A stretch of DNA of 64,000 nucleotides, taken from assembly GCF_024330105.1 (NCBI RefSeq), contig NZ_JANDHW010000013.1:18029-82028 (forward strand), in the 5' to 3' direction. This document shows positions 54,639 to 63,848 of this stretch, piece after piece. The position numbers and the translations under genes are program-made. Under the pieces are notes generated by a model. The model was not told where the DNA came from, did no database searches, and was given only the letters and a program-made list of their open reading frames with translations. The DNA is from Coprobacter tertius (GTDB taxonomy: Bacteria > Bacteroidota > Bacteroidia > Bacteroidales > Coprobacteraceae). The stretch's first letter is position 1. Each line of letters begins with the position of its first letter.

Positions 54639-55979
54639 TCAGAAAGCCAAAGGCTTCCCATTATAAAAATCAAGAACCTTCGAGCGGAATAAAAATTCAT
54701 ACTTAGCCTGCAACTGATCAGACAAACTTTTTTCATATCTTGTCTTCAAATCGCTATATTCAAATACAGTCGATTTACCGGCCTCATATTTTTTCTGTCC
54801 ATATTCAAAAGCTATCTGGGCAGCCGTAACCGATTTCTCAGAAGAGATATATTTTTTATGTGCAGCTATAGCTGAATAATAAGCCTGTTCTATTTCTTTA
54901 CTCAGAGTCAGCCGGACATTTTCCAAAGCTAATTGTTGCATATGTATACGTACCCTTGCCTGACGTACTTGATTCCGAGTTGAAAGAGCATCGAAAATAG
55001 GGACCGATAAGGAAAACGAAACCGACTCATTTCCGTTATTCTGCATTTGACGAATAAAAGAAGGGCTGCTGTCGCGGCTCCCTTTCAATACTTTAAAAAA
55101 ACTATTCCCATAGCCTCCAGATACTCCGATTGTAGGGAAATACCCCGATTTAGCAACCTTTAAACCGTATCTACTGCTCTCCAACTGATATTTTGCCGAT
55201 TTTATACCAGGACGATTTTCTATCGAGTATTGAAATGCATCCCGTGGCGTCACCAATGATGCCGTTTGATCTATCGTAATCTGCTCTACATCCGGAACCT
55301 CTATATCGAACCCGTCAGCTGTTTCAAGATTGAGCATTTGAGACAAATCGACCAAGGAAAGCGAAAGATTATTCTCTGCCTGTGTAAGGTTTAATTCATC
55401 TGTTGCCAATAACGAACGGCTATCGTAAAGAGCCGACTCGGGACTTCGGCCGGCATTTACCAATGCCTCTGTTTTTTCAAGCTGTAATTTATCCAAATCG
55501 ACCTGTTCTTTTGCAATACGCACCAGCTCTTTATTAAAAAGTACCTGTAAAAAATAAGAGGTCACCTGCAGAGATACATCTTCTTTTGCCTTATTTAAAT
55601 CCTCTACAGCCGATTTCAGATCGAGTTTAGCAGATTTTACCTGGTTGATTAAACGAAAACCGGTAAAAACAGGAGCAGAGGCCGATAAAGTAAAGGATGT
55701 AGAAGCCTGCGATTGATCTTCGTAGACACCGGTACGCCCAGGACTTCGGCCAAAATATACATTCTGGCCTACCCCTCCATTCACACTCGGCAAACGACTC
55801 ATCTGTAAAGTATTCAATTGAATACTGCTACTTTCTTTATCGAGCCCTCGTTGTTTTACCGTTATATTATTTTCAATTGCATAATCAATACACTTTGCAA
55901 GGCTCCACCCTCCTTGTTGTTGTGCCGACAGTCCTATACAGCAACAAGTGCCCAGAAACAGTAACTTAATCTTTTTCAT
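54639..55979 (-). CDS. TolC-family outer-membrane efflux protein
   Basis: The 446-residue protein has a signal peptide (IKLLFLGTCCCIGLSAQ) and the double outer-membrane efflux (OEP) repeat: SLAKCIDYAIENNITVKQ, then long coiled-coil helices (KEDVSLQVTSYFLQVLFNKEL; TLSKEIEQAYYSAIAAHKKY). It should form the trimeric outer-membrane duct of the tripartite pump encoded upstream by the adaptor, two permeases and ATPase genes, all on the same strand with small gaps. It is the last gene of the operon. Cargo is unknown. Confidence 0.93.
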   Translation of the reverse strand: MKKIKLLFLGTCCCIGLSAQQQGGWSLAKCIDYAIENNITVKQRGLDKESSSIQLNTLQMSRLPSVNGGVGQNVYFGRSPGRTGVYEDQSQASTSFTLSASAPVFTGFRLINQVKSAKLDLKSAVEDLNKAKEDVSLQVTSYFLQVLFNKELVRIAKEQVDLDKLQLEKTEALVNAGRSPESALYDSRSLLATDELNLTQAENNLSLSLVDLSQMLNLETADGFDIEVPDVEQITIDQTASLVTPRDAFQYSIENRPGIKSAKYQLESSRYGLKVAKSGYFPTIGVSGGYGNSFFKVLKGSRDSSPSFIRQMQNNGNESVSFSLSVPIFDALSTRNQVRQARVRIHMQQLALENVRLTLSKEIEQAYYSAIAAHKKYISSEKSVTAAQIAFEYGQKKYEAGKSTVFEYSDLKTRYEKSLSDQLQAKYEFLFRSKVLDFYNGKPLAF

Positions 55980-55986
55980 AACACTC

Positions 55987-57093
55987 TTACTTATTGGCTA
56001 TTATTTTATTTCCTCGTACCTTATCCTTACTATTTAATCCCGATAATACCTGAATGTTTATCCCGTCGGATAAACCGACTTTCACTGCATGACGTTTAAA
56101 TACAGGAGGTTTAGAAATAGAATCTTTTAAAAGATAAACAAATGTAGAATCACCGCTAAACTCGACAGAACTTTCGGGAATAGAAAGCACATCTTTGCGA
56201 CTATCGAGTATAATCTCGGCATTTGCACTGTAACCAGCTCTCACAAAAACAGAATCGGGAATAGAAGCCGCAGCTTTTATCTCAAAAAATACCGTTCCGT
56301 TTTCTTCGGTTCCTTTCGGGGAGATATATTCTAATCGGGCTCCGAATTTTTTCTCTTGTAAAGCACCTACGCTCAATGTAATGGGCATTCCTTCATGAAG
56401 ACGTCCTACCTCCGTTTCATCGATTTTACCTTTAAATATCATGTCGTTCATATTAGCAACCGATGCTACGGTAGTTCCGTCGTTGAAGTTGTTCGATTGT
56501 ATAACCGAATTCCCGACTTTAATAGGTACATCAAGAATCATTCCGTCGATAGTCGAACGTATTTGTGTATTACTGTATTGTGCAGAACGGCTCGAAATAC
56601 CATCCCGTACAATTTCGAGATTATCCTGCGCATTTTGCAATTCTTCTTTCGACTGATTATATTGAGTACGGGCTTTTTCGTATTCTTCTTTCGAAATTAC
56701 ACCCGACTGGAATAATTCGTTCGATCTGTCATAGTCCTGTTTCGACTGTTCGGCATTAATCTTCGCTACATTCACTCGTGATTCAGCTGCATTTAATGTT
56801 CCCATCTCTGGTATTACTTTAATCAAAGCAATCACTTCACCGGTACGTACTTTTTGACCTGCCTCTTTATAAACAGCCGAAATAATACCGGGAATCTGCG
56901 GTTTTATAAGCACTTCATCACGCGGTTCCACTTTACCGGTCGCTACCGTTTTTTTCTCAATAGTAGCGGTTCGGGGGATTACGATATCATATCGTTCCTC
57001 AACCGGTCTCGATTTCCTATATAGAAAAACGAAAGTCCATATCAATATTGCGGCAAACACCACAAGGGTCAGAATCTTCAAGTACTTTTTCAT
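55987..57093 (-). CDS. MacA-like periplasmic adaptor (HlyD family)
   Basis: The 368-residue protein has an N-terminal membrane anchor (LKILTLVVFAAILIWTFVFL), a lipoyl-like half (ATGKVEPRDEVLIKPQIPGI), a coiled-coil hairpin (about 100-170, SKEEYEKARTQYNQSKEELQ), the second lipoyl half (RSTIDGMILDVPIKVGNSV) and beta-barrel/membrane-proximal domains. This is the MacA plan. It starts 24 bases after the permease stop and 7 bases before the TolC-like gene. Confidence 0.93.
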   Translation of the reverse strand: MKKYLKILTLVVFAAILIWTFVFLYRKSRPVEERYDIVIPRTATIEKKTVATGKVEPRDEVLIKPQIPGIISAVYKEAGQKVRTGEVIALIKVIPEMGTLNAAESRVNVAKINAEQSKQDYDRSNELFQSGVISKEEYEKARTQYNQSKEELQNAQDNLEIVRDGISSRSAQYSNTQIRSTIDGMILDVPIKVGNSVIQSNNFNDGTTVASVANMNDMIFKGKIDETEVGRLHEGMPITLSVGALQEKKFGARLEYISPKGTEENGTVFFEIKAAASIPDSVFVRAGYSANAEIILDSRKDVLSIPESSVEFSGDSTFVYLLKDSISKPPVFKRHAVKVGLSDGINIQVLSGLNSKDKVRGNKIIANK

Positions 57094-57117
57094 CGATATT
57101 TTTTATTTAATTTTATA

Positions 57118-58374
57118 TTATTCTTCTCGTATCGCATCTATCGCTTTTATCTGCAACGCTCTCCATGCCGGCAACATACCCGCCAAAGAGCCGAAAACAA
57201 GTAATACCAACGTTGCAATTACAGCCGTGCTGAATGGAATCTGTGGTGAAGTAAAAAAAACATTATCACCAGACATATTCGCATCTAACACATTACTCAC
57301 AAGTTGCAACAACCCTACCCCTGCACATAATCCGATAAACCCAGCCAAAGCTGTTAGTAGTACGCTCTCACTCAAAATCTGTATCAGGATCGATGACGGC
57401 TTAGCTCCTAAAGCCCGTCTAATTCCTATCTCTCGGGTTCTTTCACGCACCGAAACCAGCATTATGTTACTCACACCGACAACTCCGGCTAATAAAGTAC
57501 CAGCTCCGACAATCCAAATCAGCCAGTTTATACCGGTAAAAAGATTATACACCATTTTAAATTCTTTTTCGGCATTCATACTACCCACGGCCTGAATATC
57601 GGTAGGAGAAATCGAATTATTATTTTTTATCAGATCTTTAATTTTTTCTTCGATAGAACTAATGGATATGTTTTCGTCACCGGTTACAGCAATCATATCT
57701 ATACGATCTCCTCGCTGATAGCTTTGTTGCATCGTACTGAACGGCAATGTTATAGATTCCTCAGACGGTCCTCCGATTTGTATCTTGGACACAGGATTAT
57801 TTACACCGATAACTTTATAAATAATTCCATCTACCTGCAACATTTTCCCCAATGGATTTTCACCGAAAAACATTTCGTCATATACCCGTTTCCCGATGAC
57901 ACAAACCTTTCGTTTATCTTTTATATCCATTTCGTTTATATATCGACCATAAATCAATTGCTGTGGTTCTATATGTATATAATCGGGAGAAAATCCTTTA
58001 ATATAGAACGATCCCGATCTTTCTCCCCTTATCGTATTTTTATCTCGTTTCCATTCCATAAGCATGGCAGAATAATATTCCAATCCGGGAATGCGGCTCT
58101 TAATAATTTCTAAATCAGAAGTGTGCATTGTCCAAGAACGACCTTTTTTAAATCCTTTATAAGCTTCATCGGTATTATTGGAATAAAAAAAACAAGAATT
58201 TTTCGCAAAATCTTTTATCCCTGCCATAACTCCATTTTCGAGACCATGTCCCGATCCCGACATAACTACAAGCATGAATATCCCCCAAAACACACCGAAC
58301 GCAGTCAAAAAACTCCGCATCTTGTTACGGGTAATGGTCATCCATATTTCCTGCCATTTATCTTTGTCAAACAT
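57118..58374 (-). CDS. MacB-type ABC transporter permease (second)
   Basis: The 418-residue protein has the FtsX/MacB permease plan without an ATPase domain: a first membrane helix (RSFLTAFGVFWGIFMLVVMS), a large periplasmic domain (about 45-270) and three C-terminal helices with VGVSNIMLVSVRERTREIGIRRALGAKP, a diagnostic block. It is clearly homologous to the permease gene just upstream and probably pairs with it as a heterodimer. Confidence 0.93.
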   Translation of the reverse strand: MFDKDKWQEIWMTITRNKMRSFLTAFGVFWGIFMLVVMSGSGHGLENGVMAGIKDFAKNSCFFYSNNTDEAYKGFKKGRSWTMHTSDLEIIKSRIPGLEYYSAMLMEWKRDKNTIRGERSGSFYIKGFSPDYIHIEPQQLIYGRYINEMDIKDKRKVCVIGKRVYDEMFFGENPLGKMLQVDGIIYKVIGVNNPVSKIQIGGPSEESITLPFSTMQQSYQRGDRIDMIAVTGDENISISSIEEKIKDLIKNNNSISPTDIQAVGSMNAEKEFKMVYNLFTGINWLIWIVGAGTLLAGVVGVSNIMLVSVRERTREIGIRRALGAKPSSILIQILSESVLLTALAGFIGLCAGVGLLQLVSNVLDANMSGDNVFFTSPQIPFSTAVIATLVLLVFGSLAGMLPAWRALQIKAIDAIREE

Positions 58375-58390
58375 CTTATTACCGTTTTAA

Positions 58391-59629
58391 TTATTCACTT
58401 CTAAGTGCCTCTATAGGTCTTATTCCAACCGCTTTTCTTGCAGGGAAATACCCAGCCGCCACCCCAGCTATTACCAATACTAATGTAGACATTATGGCAA
58501 TAGAAAGATCGACCGTAGGATCTTTAAAAATAGCACTTTCATCGGGAATATTCTGAAGGAAAGATGAAACTAGTTCGGTCACTCCTATACCGGCTACCAT
58601 ACCCACATAACCGAAACAAATGGTTATAAGCAAAGATTCTGCCAATACCAATTTCAGGACCGAAGCCGGAGAAGCACCCAACGCTTTTCGGATTCCGAAT
58701 TCATGAGTACGCTCTTTTACCGTTATAAGCATGATATTACTTACCCCTACGATACCGGCAACAAGTGTCCCGATGCCGATAACCCAAACAAATAAAGTTA
58801 TTCCATTAAAGATTCCCATCGTCTGCAAATAATTTTCAAGTATATTCCATACATGTATAGCCTGTGGATCGTCTGCGAAAAACGTCTTTAAACGCCCCAA
58901 AATTTTACGTATATGAGTTTCCACTTCTTTTCCCCCTTCGACTGTTGTTATGTCACCTACAGTCATATCGATACTATTGTAAGAAACGGGATTATAAATA
59001 GCCTGTGCTGTTGTTAATGGAATATATACCGATGGATATTGGTTTGTATTATCGTCGTCATAAATCCCGATAACCTGAAAAGCAATATCGTTGGCTTGTA
59101 AATATTTGCCCAAAGGATTCTCATTTCTGAACAAAATATCGGCCACCTTGCGATGAATCACAATCACCTTCCTTTTTTCCGCCATATCGACACTATTGAT
59201 AAAGCGCCCGTTACCGGATTTTATCTCCATAGGCACAATTGCCGGGAAATGAGGGTTTACCCCGGTAAGCGAATAAGCACCATACTCATTTCCATAAGAC
59301 AATGTCGTTCCCCACATTTCAATGACAGGAGATATATGCTCTATTTTTGTTTCCCGGTCGGCCATTATAATATCATCTCCCTCCCTAAAGTTAATACGCC
59401 GGTCTTTTGGTAACCCTTCATAAGGTACAGAGGTGCGCCCAGGCCAAAGCATGAGAGTATTAGTAGACCATCGTCCGAAACTCTGCTCCATACCATGTTT
59501 CAGTCCATTTCCGGCACCTAATAAAACAATCAGCATGAAAATACCCCAGGCAACCGAAAATCCGGTAAGAAAAGTACGTAGTTTATTCTTTTTAAGAGTA
59601 TTCCAAATCTCTTCTGCAATGTCCCACAT
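58391..59629 (-). CDS. MacB-type ABC transporter permease (first)
   Basis: From the ATG at 59629 (MWDIAEEIWNTLKKNKLRTF) the protein has 412 residues: N-terminal helix, periplasmic MacB_PCD domain and three C-terminal helices with VGVSNIMLITVKERTHEFGIRKALGASP. The frame extends to an ATG at 59653, but that lies inside the end of the ATPase gene; the chosen start leaves a seven-base gap and matches the paralogue's N-terminus. It is the integral membrane partner of the ATPase. Confidence 0.92.
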   Translation of the reverse strand: MWDIAEEIWNTLKKNKLRTFLTGFSVAWGIFMLIVLLGAGNGLKHGMEQSFGRWSTNTLMLWPGRTSVPYEGLPKDRRINFREGDDIIMADRETKIEHISPVIEMWGTTLSYGNEYGAYSLTGVNPHFPAIVPMEIKSGNGRFINSVDMAEKRKVIVIHRKVADILFRNENPLGKYLQANDIAFQVIGIYDDDNTNQYPSVYIPLTTAQAIYNPVSYNSIDMTVGDITTVEGGKEVETHIRKILGRLKTFFADDPQAIHVWNILENYLQTMGIFNGITLFVWVIGIGTLVAGIVGVSNIMLITVKERTHEFGIRKALGASPASVLKLVLAESLLITICFGYVGMVAGIGVTELVSSFLQNIPDESAIFKDPTVDLSIAIMSTLVLVIAGVAAGYFPARKAVGIRPIEALRSE

Positions 59630-59636
59630 GAGCCTA

Positions 59637-60311
59637 TTATTTAAGATTTTCAATAGATCCGATCACTCCGTCTTTGATATGAATGATGCGTTCGGTTTGC
59701 CGTGCTATATCCGGTTCATGAGTAACAACCACCAATGTCATTCCCTCCCGATTTACTTCTTTCAATAAATCCATAACATCTTGTGAGGTTTTACTATCGA
59801 GGGCACCGGTAGGCTCATCTGCCAAAATAATTTTCGGACGCGTAATCAAGGCTCGTGCAATAGCGACACGCTGTTTCTGTCCTCCCGACATCTCCGAAGG
59901 TAAATGTAAGGCATGTTCGCTCAATCCTACTCTCTCAAGATATTCCATCGCCATTGCATTCCTCTTTTTACGAGATACCTGCTGATAATAAAGCGGTAAA
60001 GCGACATTTTCTACTGCATTTTTAAATGAAATAAGATTAAAAGACTGAAAGACAAAACCGATCATATGATTCCTGAATTCAGAAGCTCTCGTCTCAGAAA
60101 GATTTTTTATCAGTACATTATCGAGGTAATAAGAACCCGAATCATAATCATCTAATATCCCGAGAATATTCAATAACGTAGATTTCCCGGAGCCCGAAGC
60201 TCCCATAATGGAAACCAACTCTCCTTTACCTATTTCAAGATTTACGCCTTTCAACACATGAAGTGGGGCTCCGTTATAATAGGTCTTATTCACACCTTCT
60301 AATCGTATCAT
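59637..60311 (-). CDS. MacB/LolD-type ABC transporter ATP-binding protein
   Basis: The 224-residue ATPase has Walker A GASGSGKSTLL, the Q-loop (FVFQSFNLI), signature MSGGQKQRVAIARAL, Walker B (ILADEPTGALD) and the H-loop (VVTHEPD). It is the first gene of the five-gene operon ATPase-permease-permease-adaptor-TolC. Its separation from the permeases differs from fused MacB. The operon may export a peptide, lipid or antibiotic; cargo is not predictable. Confidence 0.95.
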   Translation of the reverse strand: MIRLEGVNKTYYNGAPLHVLKGVNLEIGKGELVSIMGASGSGKSTLLNILGILDDYDSGSYYLDNVLIKNLSETRASEFRNHMIGFVFQSFNLISFKNAVENVALPLYYQQVSRKKRNAMAMEYLERVGLSEHALHLPSEMSGGQKQRVAIARALITRPKIILADEPTGALDSKTSQDVMDLLKEVNREGMTLVVVTHEPDIARQTERIIHIKDGVIGSIENLK

Positions 60312-60645
60312 GATATTTATTCTATATTTTACGGATAACCCGCTTCTAATTATAATTTTTACAATTAAGATAAGTTGACCACAGAAAGTATATCGAAAAT
60401 TTTTATATGCCCTTTTCCTCTATCAGGAATATACATATATACAATATTAATTTTGCTAATAACTATAAAGTATCCTTTTAATACACAAATCTAAAAATAA
60501 ATACTATTATGCATTGCATAGTAGCATAAAAAATATAGTTCCATAAACATTGTTTAACTTTACAATGAGAAAATTTGTTTTACTCGGGGTAAATATCGAA
60601 TATTTCATACTTTATTTTTATTTTTGTAGCCTTGACTTTTAAAAT
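60312..60645. other. Divergent intergenic region, ABC operon / thyA
   Basis: About 330 bases, very AT-rich, no gene. TATTTTTG at 60619-60626 is a -7 candidate for thyA with a leader of about 13-15 bases. The opposite promoter for the ABC operon was not identified. Confidence 0.4.
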
Positions 60646-61440
60646 ATGAAACAATATCTCGATTTATTGCAAAGGGTATTAAACGAAGGGACTTTAAAAG
60701 AAGACCGTACAGGTACTGGAACAATAAGCGTTTTCGGGCACCAGATGCGATTTAACCTTGAAGAAGGATTTCCTTTATTAACTACTAAAAAACTGCACCT
60801 GAAATCGATCATTTACGAACTGTTGTGGTTTCTTAAAGGAGATACCAATGTAAAATACTTACAAGAACATGGAGTAAAGATTTGGAACGAATGGGCTGAT
60901 GAGAACGGTGATCTGGGCCATATTTACGGATACCAATGGCGCTCTTGGCCCGATTACAACGGAGGACATATCGACCAAATTACCGATGCCGTAGAAACGA
61001 TTAAGCTTAACCCCGATTCGAGACGTATTATCGTATCGGCATGGAATGTAGCCGACTTACCTCAGATGAACCTTCCGCCTTGCCATGCTTTTTTCCAATT
61101 TTATGTAGCGAACGGCAAGCTGAGCCTTCAACTCTACCAACGTAGTGCTGATATTTTTTTAGGAGTTCCTTTTAATATTGCATCGTATGCACTTCTTCTG
61201 AAAATGGTTGCCCAGGTTACCGGATTAAAAGCGGGAGATTTTATCCATACACTCGGTGATGCGCATATTTATCGTAACCACCTCGAACAAGTAAAATTAC
61301 AGTTGAGTCGTACACCACGCCCATTACCTAAAATGAATATAAATCAGAATATACAAAGTATTTTTGATTTCTCTTACGAAGATTTCGAACTTACCGGATA
61401 CGATCCTTATCCCCATATTAAGGGAGAAGTCGCCGTTTAA
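60646..61440 (+). CDS. thyA: Thymidylate synthase
   Basis: ThyA makes dTMP from dUMP with methylene-tetrahydrofolate. The 264-residue protein starts [15 protein letters not shown], has [18 protein letters not shown], the catalytic Cys in [30 protein letters not shown] for dUMP/folate binding and the C-terminal [12 protein letters not shown]. All active-site residues are present. It is followed 41 bases later by folA, which recycles the dihydrofolate it produces. Confidence 0.98.
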   Translation: MKQYLDLLQRVLNEGTLKEDRTGTGTISVFGHQMRFNLEEGFPLLTTKKLHLKSIIYELLWFLKGDTNVKYLQEHGVKIWNEWADENGDLGHIYGYQWRSWPDYNGGHIDQITDAVETIKLNPDSRRIIVSAWNVADLPQMNLPPCHAFFQFYVANGKLSLQLYQRSADIFLGVPFNIASYALLLKMVAQVTGLKAGDFIHTLGDAHIYRNHLEQVKLQLSRTPRPLPKMNINQNIQSIFDFSYEDFELTGYDPYPHIKGEVAV

Positions 61441-61481
61441 ACAAAAAAATATCTATTATCGAACCATTAAAAAGTAATATT

Positions 61482-61976
61482 ATGCCTAAGATTTCTTTAA
61501 TAGCCGCCGTAGCAGAAAACCTGGCGATCGGCAGAAACAAAGAGCTTTTGTGCCGATTGCCTAATGACATGAAGCATTTCAAAGAAATGACGTTAAATCA
61601 TGCTGTTATAATGGGGCGACGTACTTACGAATCTCTACCGAACGGGGCATTAGTCGACCGAAAAAATCTGGTACTTACATCGGTACCCGAATCATTTTAC
61701 GATAATGCTTTTGCATGCTATTCAATAGAAGATGCATTACAATTATGCGAATCGGAAGACGAAGTTTTTGTAATCGGAGGAGCCATGGTGTATAAAGAAA
61801 CGATAGATATGGCAACAACTTTATACATTACCGAGATACATCATAAGTTTGACAATGCAGACTCCTTTTTTCCCGAAATAGATAAAAATATTTGGAAAGA
61901 AATAAGTCGTCAGGATTTTCCTGCGGATAATAAACACGAATACCCTTATTCTTTCGTTACTTATATCCGAAAATAA
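61482..61976 (+). CDS. folA: Dihydrofolate reductase
   Basis: The 164-residue enzyme reduces dihydrofolate to tetrahydrofolate. Motifs are ISLIAAVAENLAIGRNKELL with the substrate loop, LPNDMKHFKEMT, HAVIMGRRTYESLP, KNLVLTS and VIGGAMVYKETI for NADPH binding. Asp in PNDMKHF occupies the catalytic acid position. It forms a two-gene unit with thyA, closed by the hairpin at 61982-62017. Confidence 0.97.
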   Translation: MPKISLIAAVAENLAIGRNKELLCRLPNDMKHFKEMTLNHAVIMGRRTYESLPNGALVDRKNLVLTSVPESFYDNAFACYSIEDALQLCESEDEVFVIGGAMVYKETIDMATTLYITEIHHKFDNADSFFPEIDKNIWKEISRQDFPADNKHEYPYSFVTYIRK

Positions 61977-61981
61977 TATAT

Positions 61982-62017
61982 AAAAGGCCGAAATCACATA
62001 CGTAATTTCGGCCTTTT
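61982..62017. terminator. Bidirectional terminator between folA and PepSY-like gene 2
   Basis: aaaaggccgaaat pairs perfectly with atttcggcctttt around a ten-base loop. It serves the convergent genes on both strands. Confidence 0.88.
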
Positions 62018-62030
62018 CCTCTTCATCAGC

Positions 62031-62498
62031 TTAATCAATTATATTGATAATAACCTTTCCATCGTGATCGAACCGAACTTCCGTTTCGGGAACTGTATTT
62101 AATTCTACCTCATAACCAAAGTCATGTTGACTGATTTCAATAATCTTAGCCGCGGGAAATTGTTCGTTAATATACTGAGGAATTGTCTCAGGCAATAATT
62201 CGATAAGAAGCAATTCTGGTATTTCGGTAGAACCACCATCAACTTCTTGCCATCCACCTGCCCGATAAAATTTTACAACAAATCCGTTTGCAAGATATAC
62301 CTTATAATGAGGTTCGCCTATACGTTTTTCTATTTTTGTAACAGCAACACCCCGAAAATAAGTATCTATAAATTGCTGAGACTGCGAAGGCAACTTATCG
62401 AAACTTATTTTATCATCATCATCACACGCAATAAAAGCTAAGGATAAAACTCCCATCAAGAATAATAATCCAAACCATTTCATCTTCTTCATCATCAT
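62031..62498 (-). CDS. PepSY-like lipoprotein (paralogue 2)
   Basis: The 155-residue product has a lipoprotein signal (WFGLLFLMGVLSLAFIAC, lipidated Cys followed by four Asp residues). Two PepSY-like modules follow, colinear with the protein at 31005-31463: FDKLPSQSQQFIDTYF aligns with YDKLPTAARTFIEKTF there, and GYEVELNTVPETEVRFDHDG with GYEVKVMTNPKTEVKFDKNG. One paralogue is soluble periplasmic, this one lipid-anchored; the Asp residues after Cys suggest inner-leaflet or special sorting. Function unknown. Confidence 0.82.
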   Translation of the reverse strand: MMMKKMKWFGLLFLMGVLSLAFIACDDDDKISFDKLPSQSQQFIDTYFRGVAVTKIEKRIGEPHYKVYLANGFVVKFYRAGGWQEVDGGSTEIPELLLIELLPETIPQYINEQFPAAKIIEISQHDFGYEVELNTVPETEVRFDHDGKVIINIID

Positions 62499-62744
62499 AT
62501 TATATCAAAGTTTACAAATTATCATTACTTGCATAACACTGCATAAAGTAATTCTCCCTTAGGTTTAATGATATTTCAGAACTTATATATCTGATTTTAT
62601 GAATATTCAACAACGTAAAATTCTTAGCTGATTTTTACAAAGATTTCTTTATGTTTTTCGATAGCTATTATATAAAAAACTATAAAAATATTCATTTCGC
62701 ATCAAATAATATGTTGTAAAACATATTTTCTTAGATTTTATTTG

Positions 62745-62752
62745 TATATTTG
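62745..62752 (+). promoter_or_regulatory. Putative -7 element of the 44-codon transcription unit
   Basis: TATATTTG followed by GC at +1 side, matching the consensus; transcription would start near 62759, about 60 bases before the ATG. Confidence 0.5.
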
Positions 62753-62780
62753 CACTGTATAAAAATGAAAATGTAAAATC

Positions 62781-62801
62781 GTTTACCGAATGGCGGTAAA
62801 C
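62781..62801 (+). promoter_or_regulatory. Leader hairpin upstream of the 44-codon gene
   Basis: gtttaccg pairs perfectly with cggtaaac around a five-base loop; it is followed by seven A residues, not T, so it is not a plus-strand terminator. It lies inside the predicted transcript, 17 bases before the ATG, and could control translation or RNA stability or bind a protein as DNA operator. Confidence 0.55.
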
Positions 62802-62817
62802 AAAAAAAGCTGAAATT

Positions 62818-62952
62818 ATGGAAAAAGAAAAAAATGTAATTGCGATGCTGAAATATCAGATCGAACGTTACAAAACTGTTGGAAATGGCTTTATGTGCCA
62901 AAGATTAAATGCAGAACTTCAAAAATTAATGATGAAGCAATCTGCTTTCTGA
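62818..62952 (+). CDS. Small protein of 44 residues, unknown function
   Basis: The frame reads MEKEKNVIAMLKYQIERYKT, then VGNGFMCQRLNAELQKLMMK and QSAF. It is Lys/Glu-rich at the start, predicted mostly helical, with no signal peptide or membrane segment. Support for a real gene comes from the ordered arrangement of -7 element, leader hairpin, ATG, stop and an intrinsic terminator about 35 bases after the stop. An alternative is that the roughly 250-base transcript is a regulatory RNA and the frame is incidental or dual. I do not recognise the family. Confidence 0.6.
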   Translation: MEKEKNVIAMLKYQIERYKTVGNGFMCQRLNAELQKLMMKQSAF

Positions 62953-62985
62953 ATCTGATCCTGTAAAACATTACATACACATTAT

Positions 62986-63014
62986 AAACGTCGCTAAATA
63001 GCGACGTTTTTTAT
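62986..63014 (+). terminator. Intrinsic terminator of the 44-codon unit
   Basis: aaacgtcgct pairs with agcgacgttt around a four-base aaat loop, followed by TTTTTTA: compact and strong. Confidence 0.88.
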
Positions 63015-63134
63015 ATCTCCATTTTATCGAAACTATTATTAAAGCATAAATACAATAATAATTCTTACGAGCATTTGATTATTACTCAAAAGATCAAATA
63101 CTTATATTTGCATTCAGTTAATTAAACAAATAAA

Positions 63135-63848
63135 ATGTCTATCTGGAACCCCTGGCATGGATGCCATAAACTAAGTGAAGGTTGCCTCAATTGCTACGTT
63201 TATCGTATCGATAACAAACATGGGAAAGACAGCTCCATTGTTACAAAAACACAAGACTATAATCTACCGATTAGGAAGAAAAAAAATGGAGATTATAAAG
63301 TACCCTCGGGTAAACTCTTATACACATGCTTCAGTTCCGATTTTTTAGTCGATGATGCTGACGACTGGAGAAATGAAGCCTGGGAAATGATGCACATTCG
63401 CAAAGATCTCCAATTCTTATTCATCACAAAACGTATACATCGATTAATAGATGTTCTACCAGATAATTGGGGCGAAGGATACGAAAATGTTACTATTTGC
63501 TGTACTGTAGAAAATCAAAAACAGGCAGATTATAGATTACCGATATATTTAAAAGCTCCGATCAAACATAAGATCATTATATGTGAACCGTTACTCTCGG
63601 ATATAAAACTGGATTCATTCCTCGACCCTTCTATTAAACAAGTAATCGTTGGCGGTGAATCAGGGAATAATGCCCGTACATGTAATTACGACTGGGTATT
63701 ACATATTAGGCAACAATGTATCGACCACAATGTCCCTTTTCGTTTCAAACAAACAGGCGCAAACTTTCTTAAAGATGCAAAACTTTATCATATAAAACGA
63801 CAATTTCAACATAGTCAGGCTCGAAAGGCCGCAATCGATTTTAAATAA
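63135..63848 (+). CDS. DUF5131 (phage Gp37/Gp68-like) family protein
   Basis: The 237-residue product starts MSIWNPWHGCHKLSEGCLNC and then YVYRID: the N-terminal W-N-P-W-x-G-C-x6-C-x2-C-Y pattern is the hallmark of the DUF5131 / phage Gp37-Gp68 family. TKRIHRLIDVLPDNWGEGY, then CTVENQKQADYRLP and EPLLSDIKLD, VGGESGNNARTCNYDW and FRFKQTGA are further family blocks. The three cysteines resemble the cluster-binding set of radical-SAM-like enzymes and a (beta/alpha) barrel is likely, but no reaction is established. Homologues are found in phages and mobile DNA. Its own terminator is not seen. Confidence 0.85.
   Translation: MSIWNPWHGCHKLSEGCLNCYVYRIDNKHGKDSSIVTKTQDYNLPIRKKKNGDYKVPSGKLLYTCFSSDFLVDDADDWRNEAWEMMHIRKDLQFLFITKRIHRLIDVLPDNWGEGYENVTICCTVENQKQADYRLPIYLKAPIKHKIIICEPLLSDIKLDSFLDPSIKQVIVGGESGNNARTCNYDWVLHIRQQCIDHNVPFRFKQTGANFLKDAKLYHIKRQFQHSQARKAAIDFK

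Larger units (their letters stand above)
62499..62817. other. Intergenic region holding the promoter and leader of the 44-codon gene
   Basis: The first 240 bases are AT-rich and unremarkable. TATATTTG at 62745-62752 is a strong -7 match; the -33 element is not obvious. The hairpin at 62781-62801 follows in the predicted leader. Confidence 0.5.
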
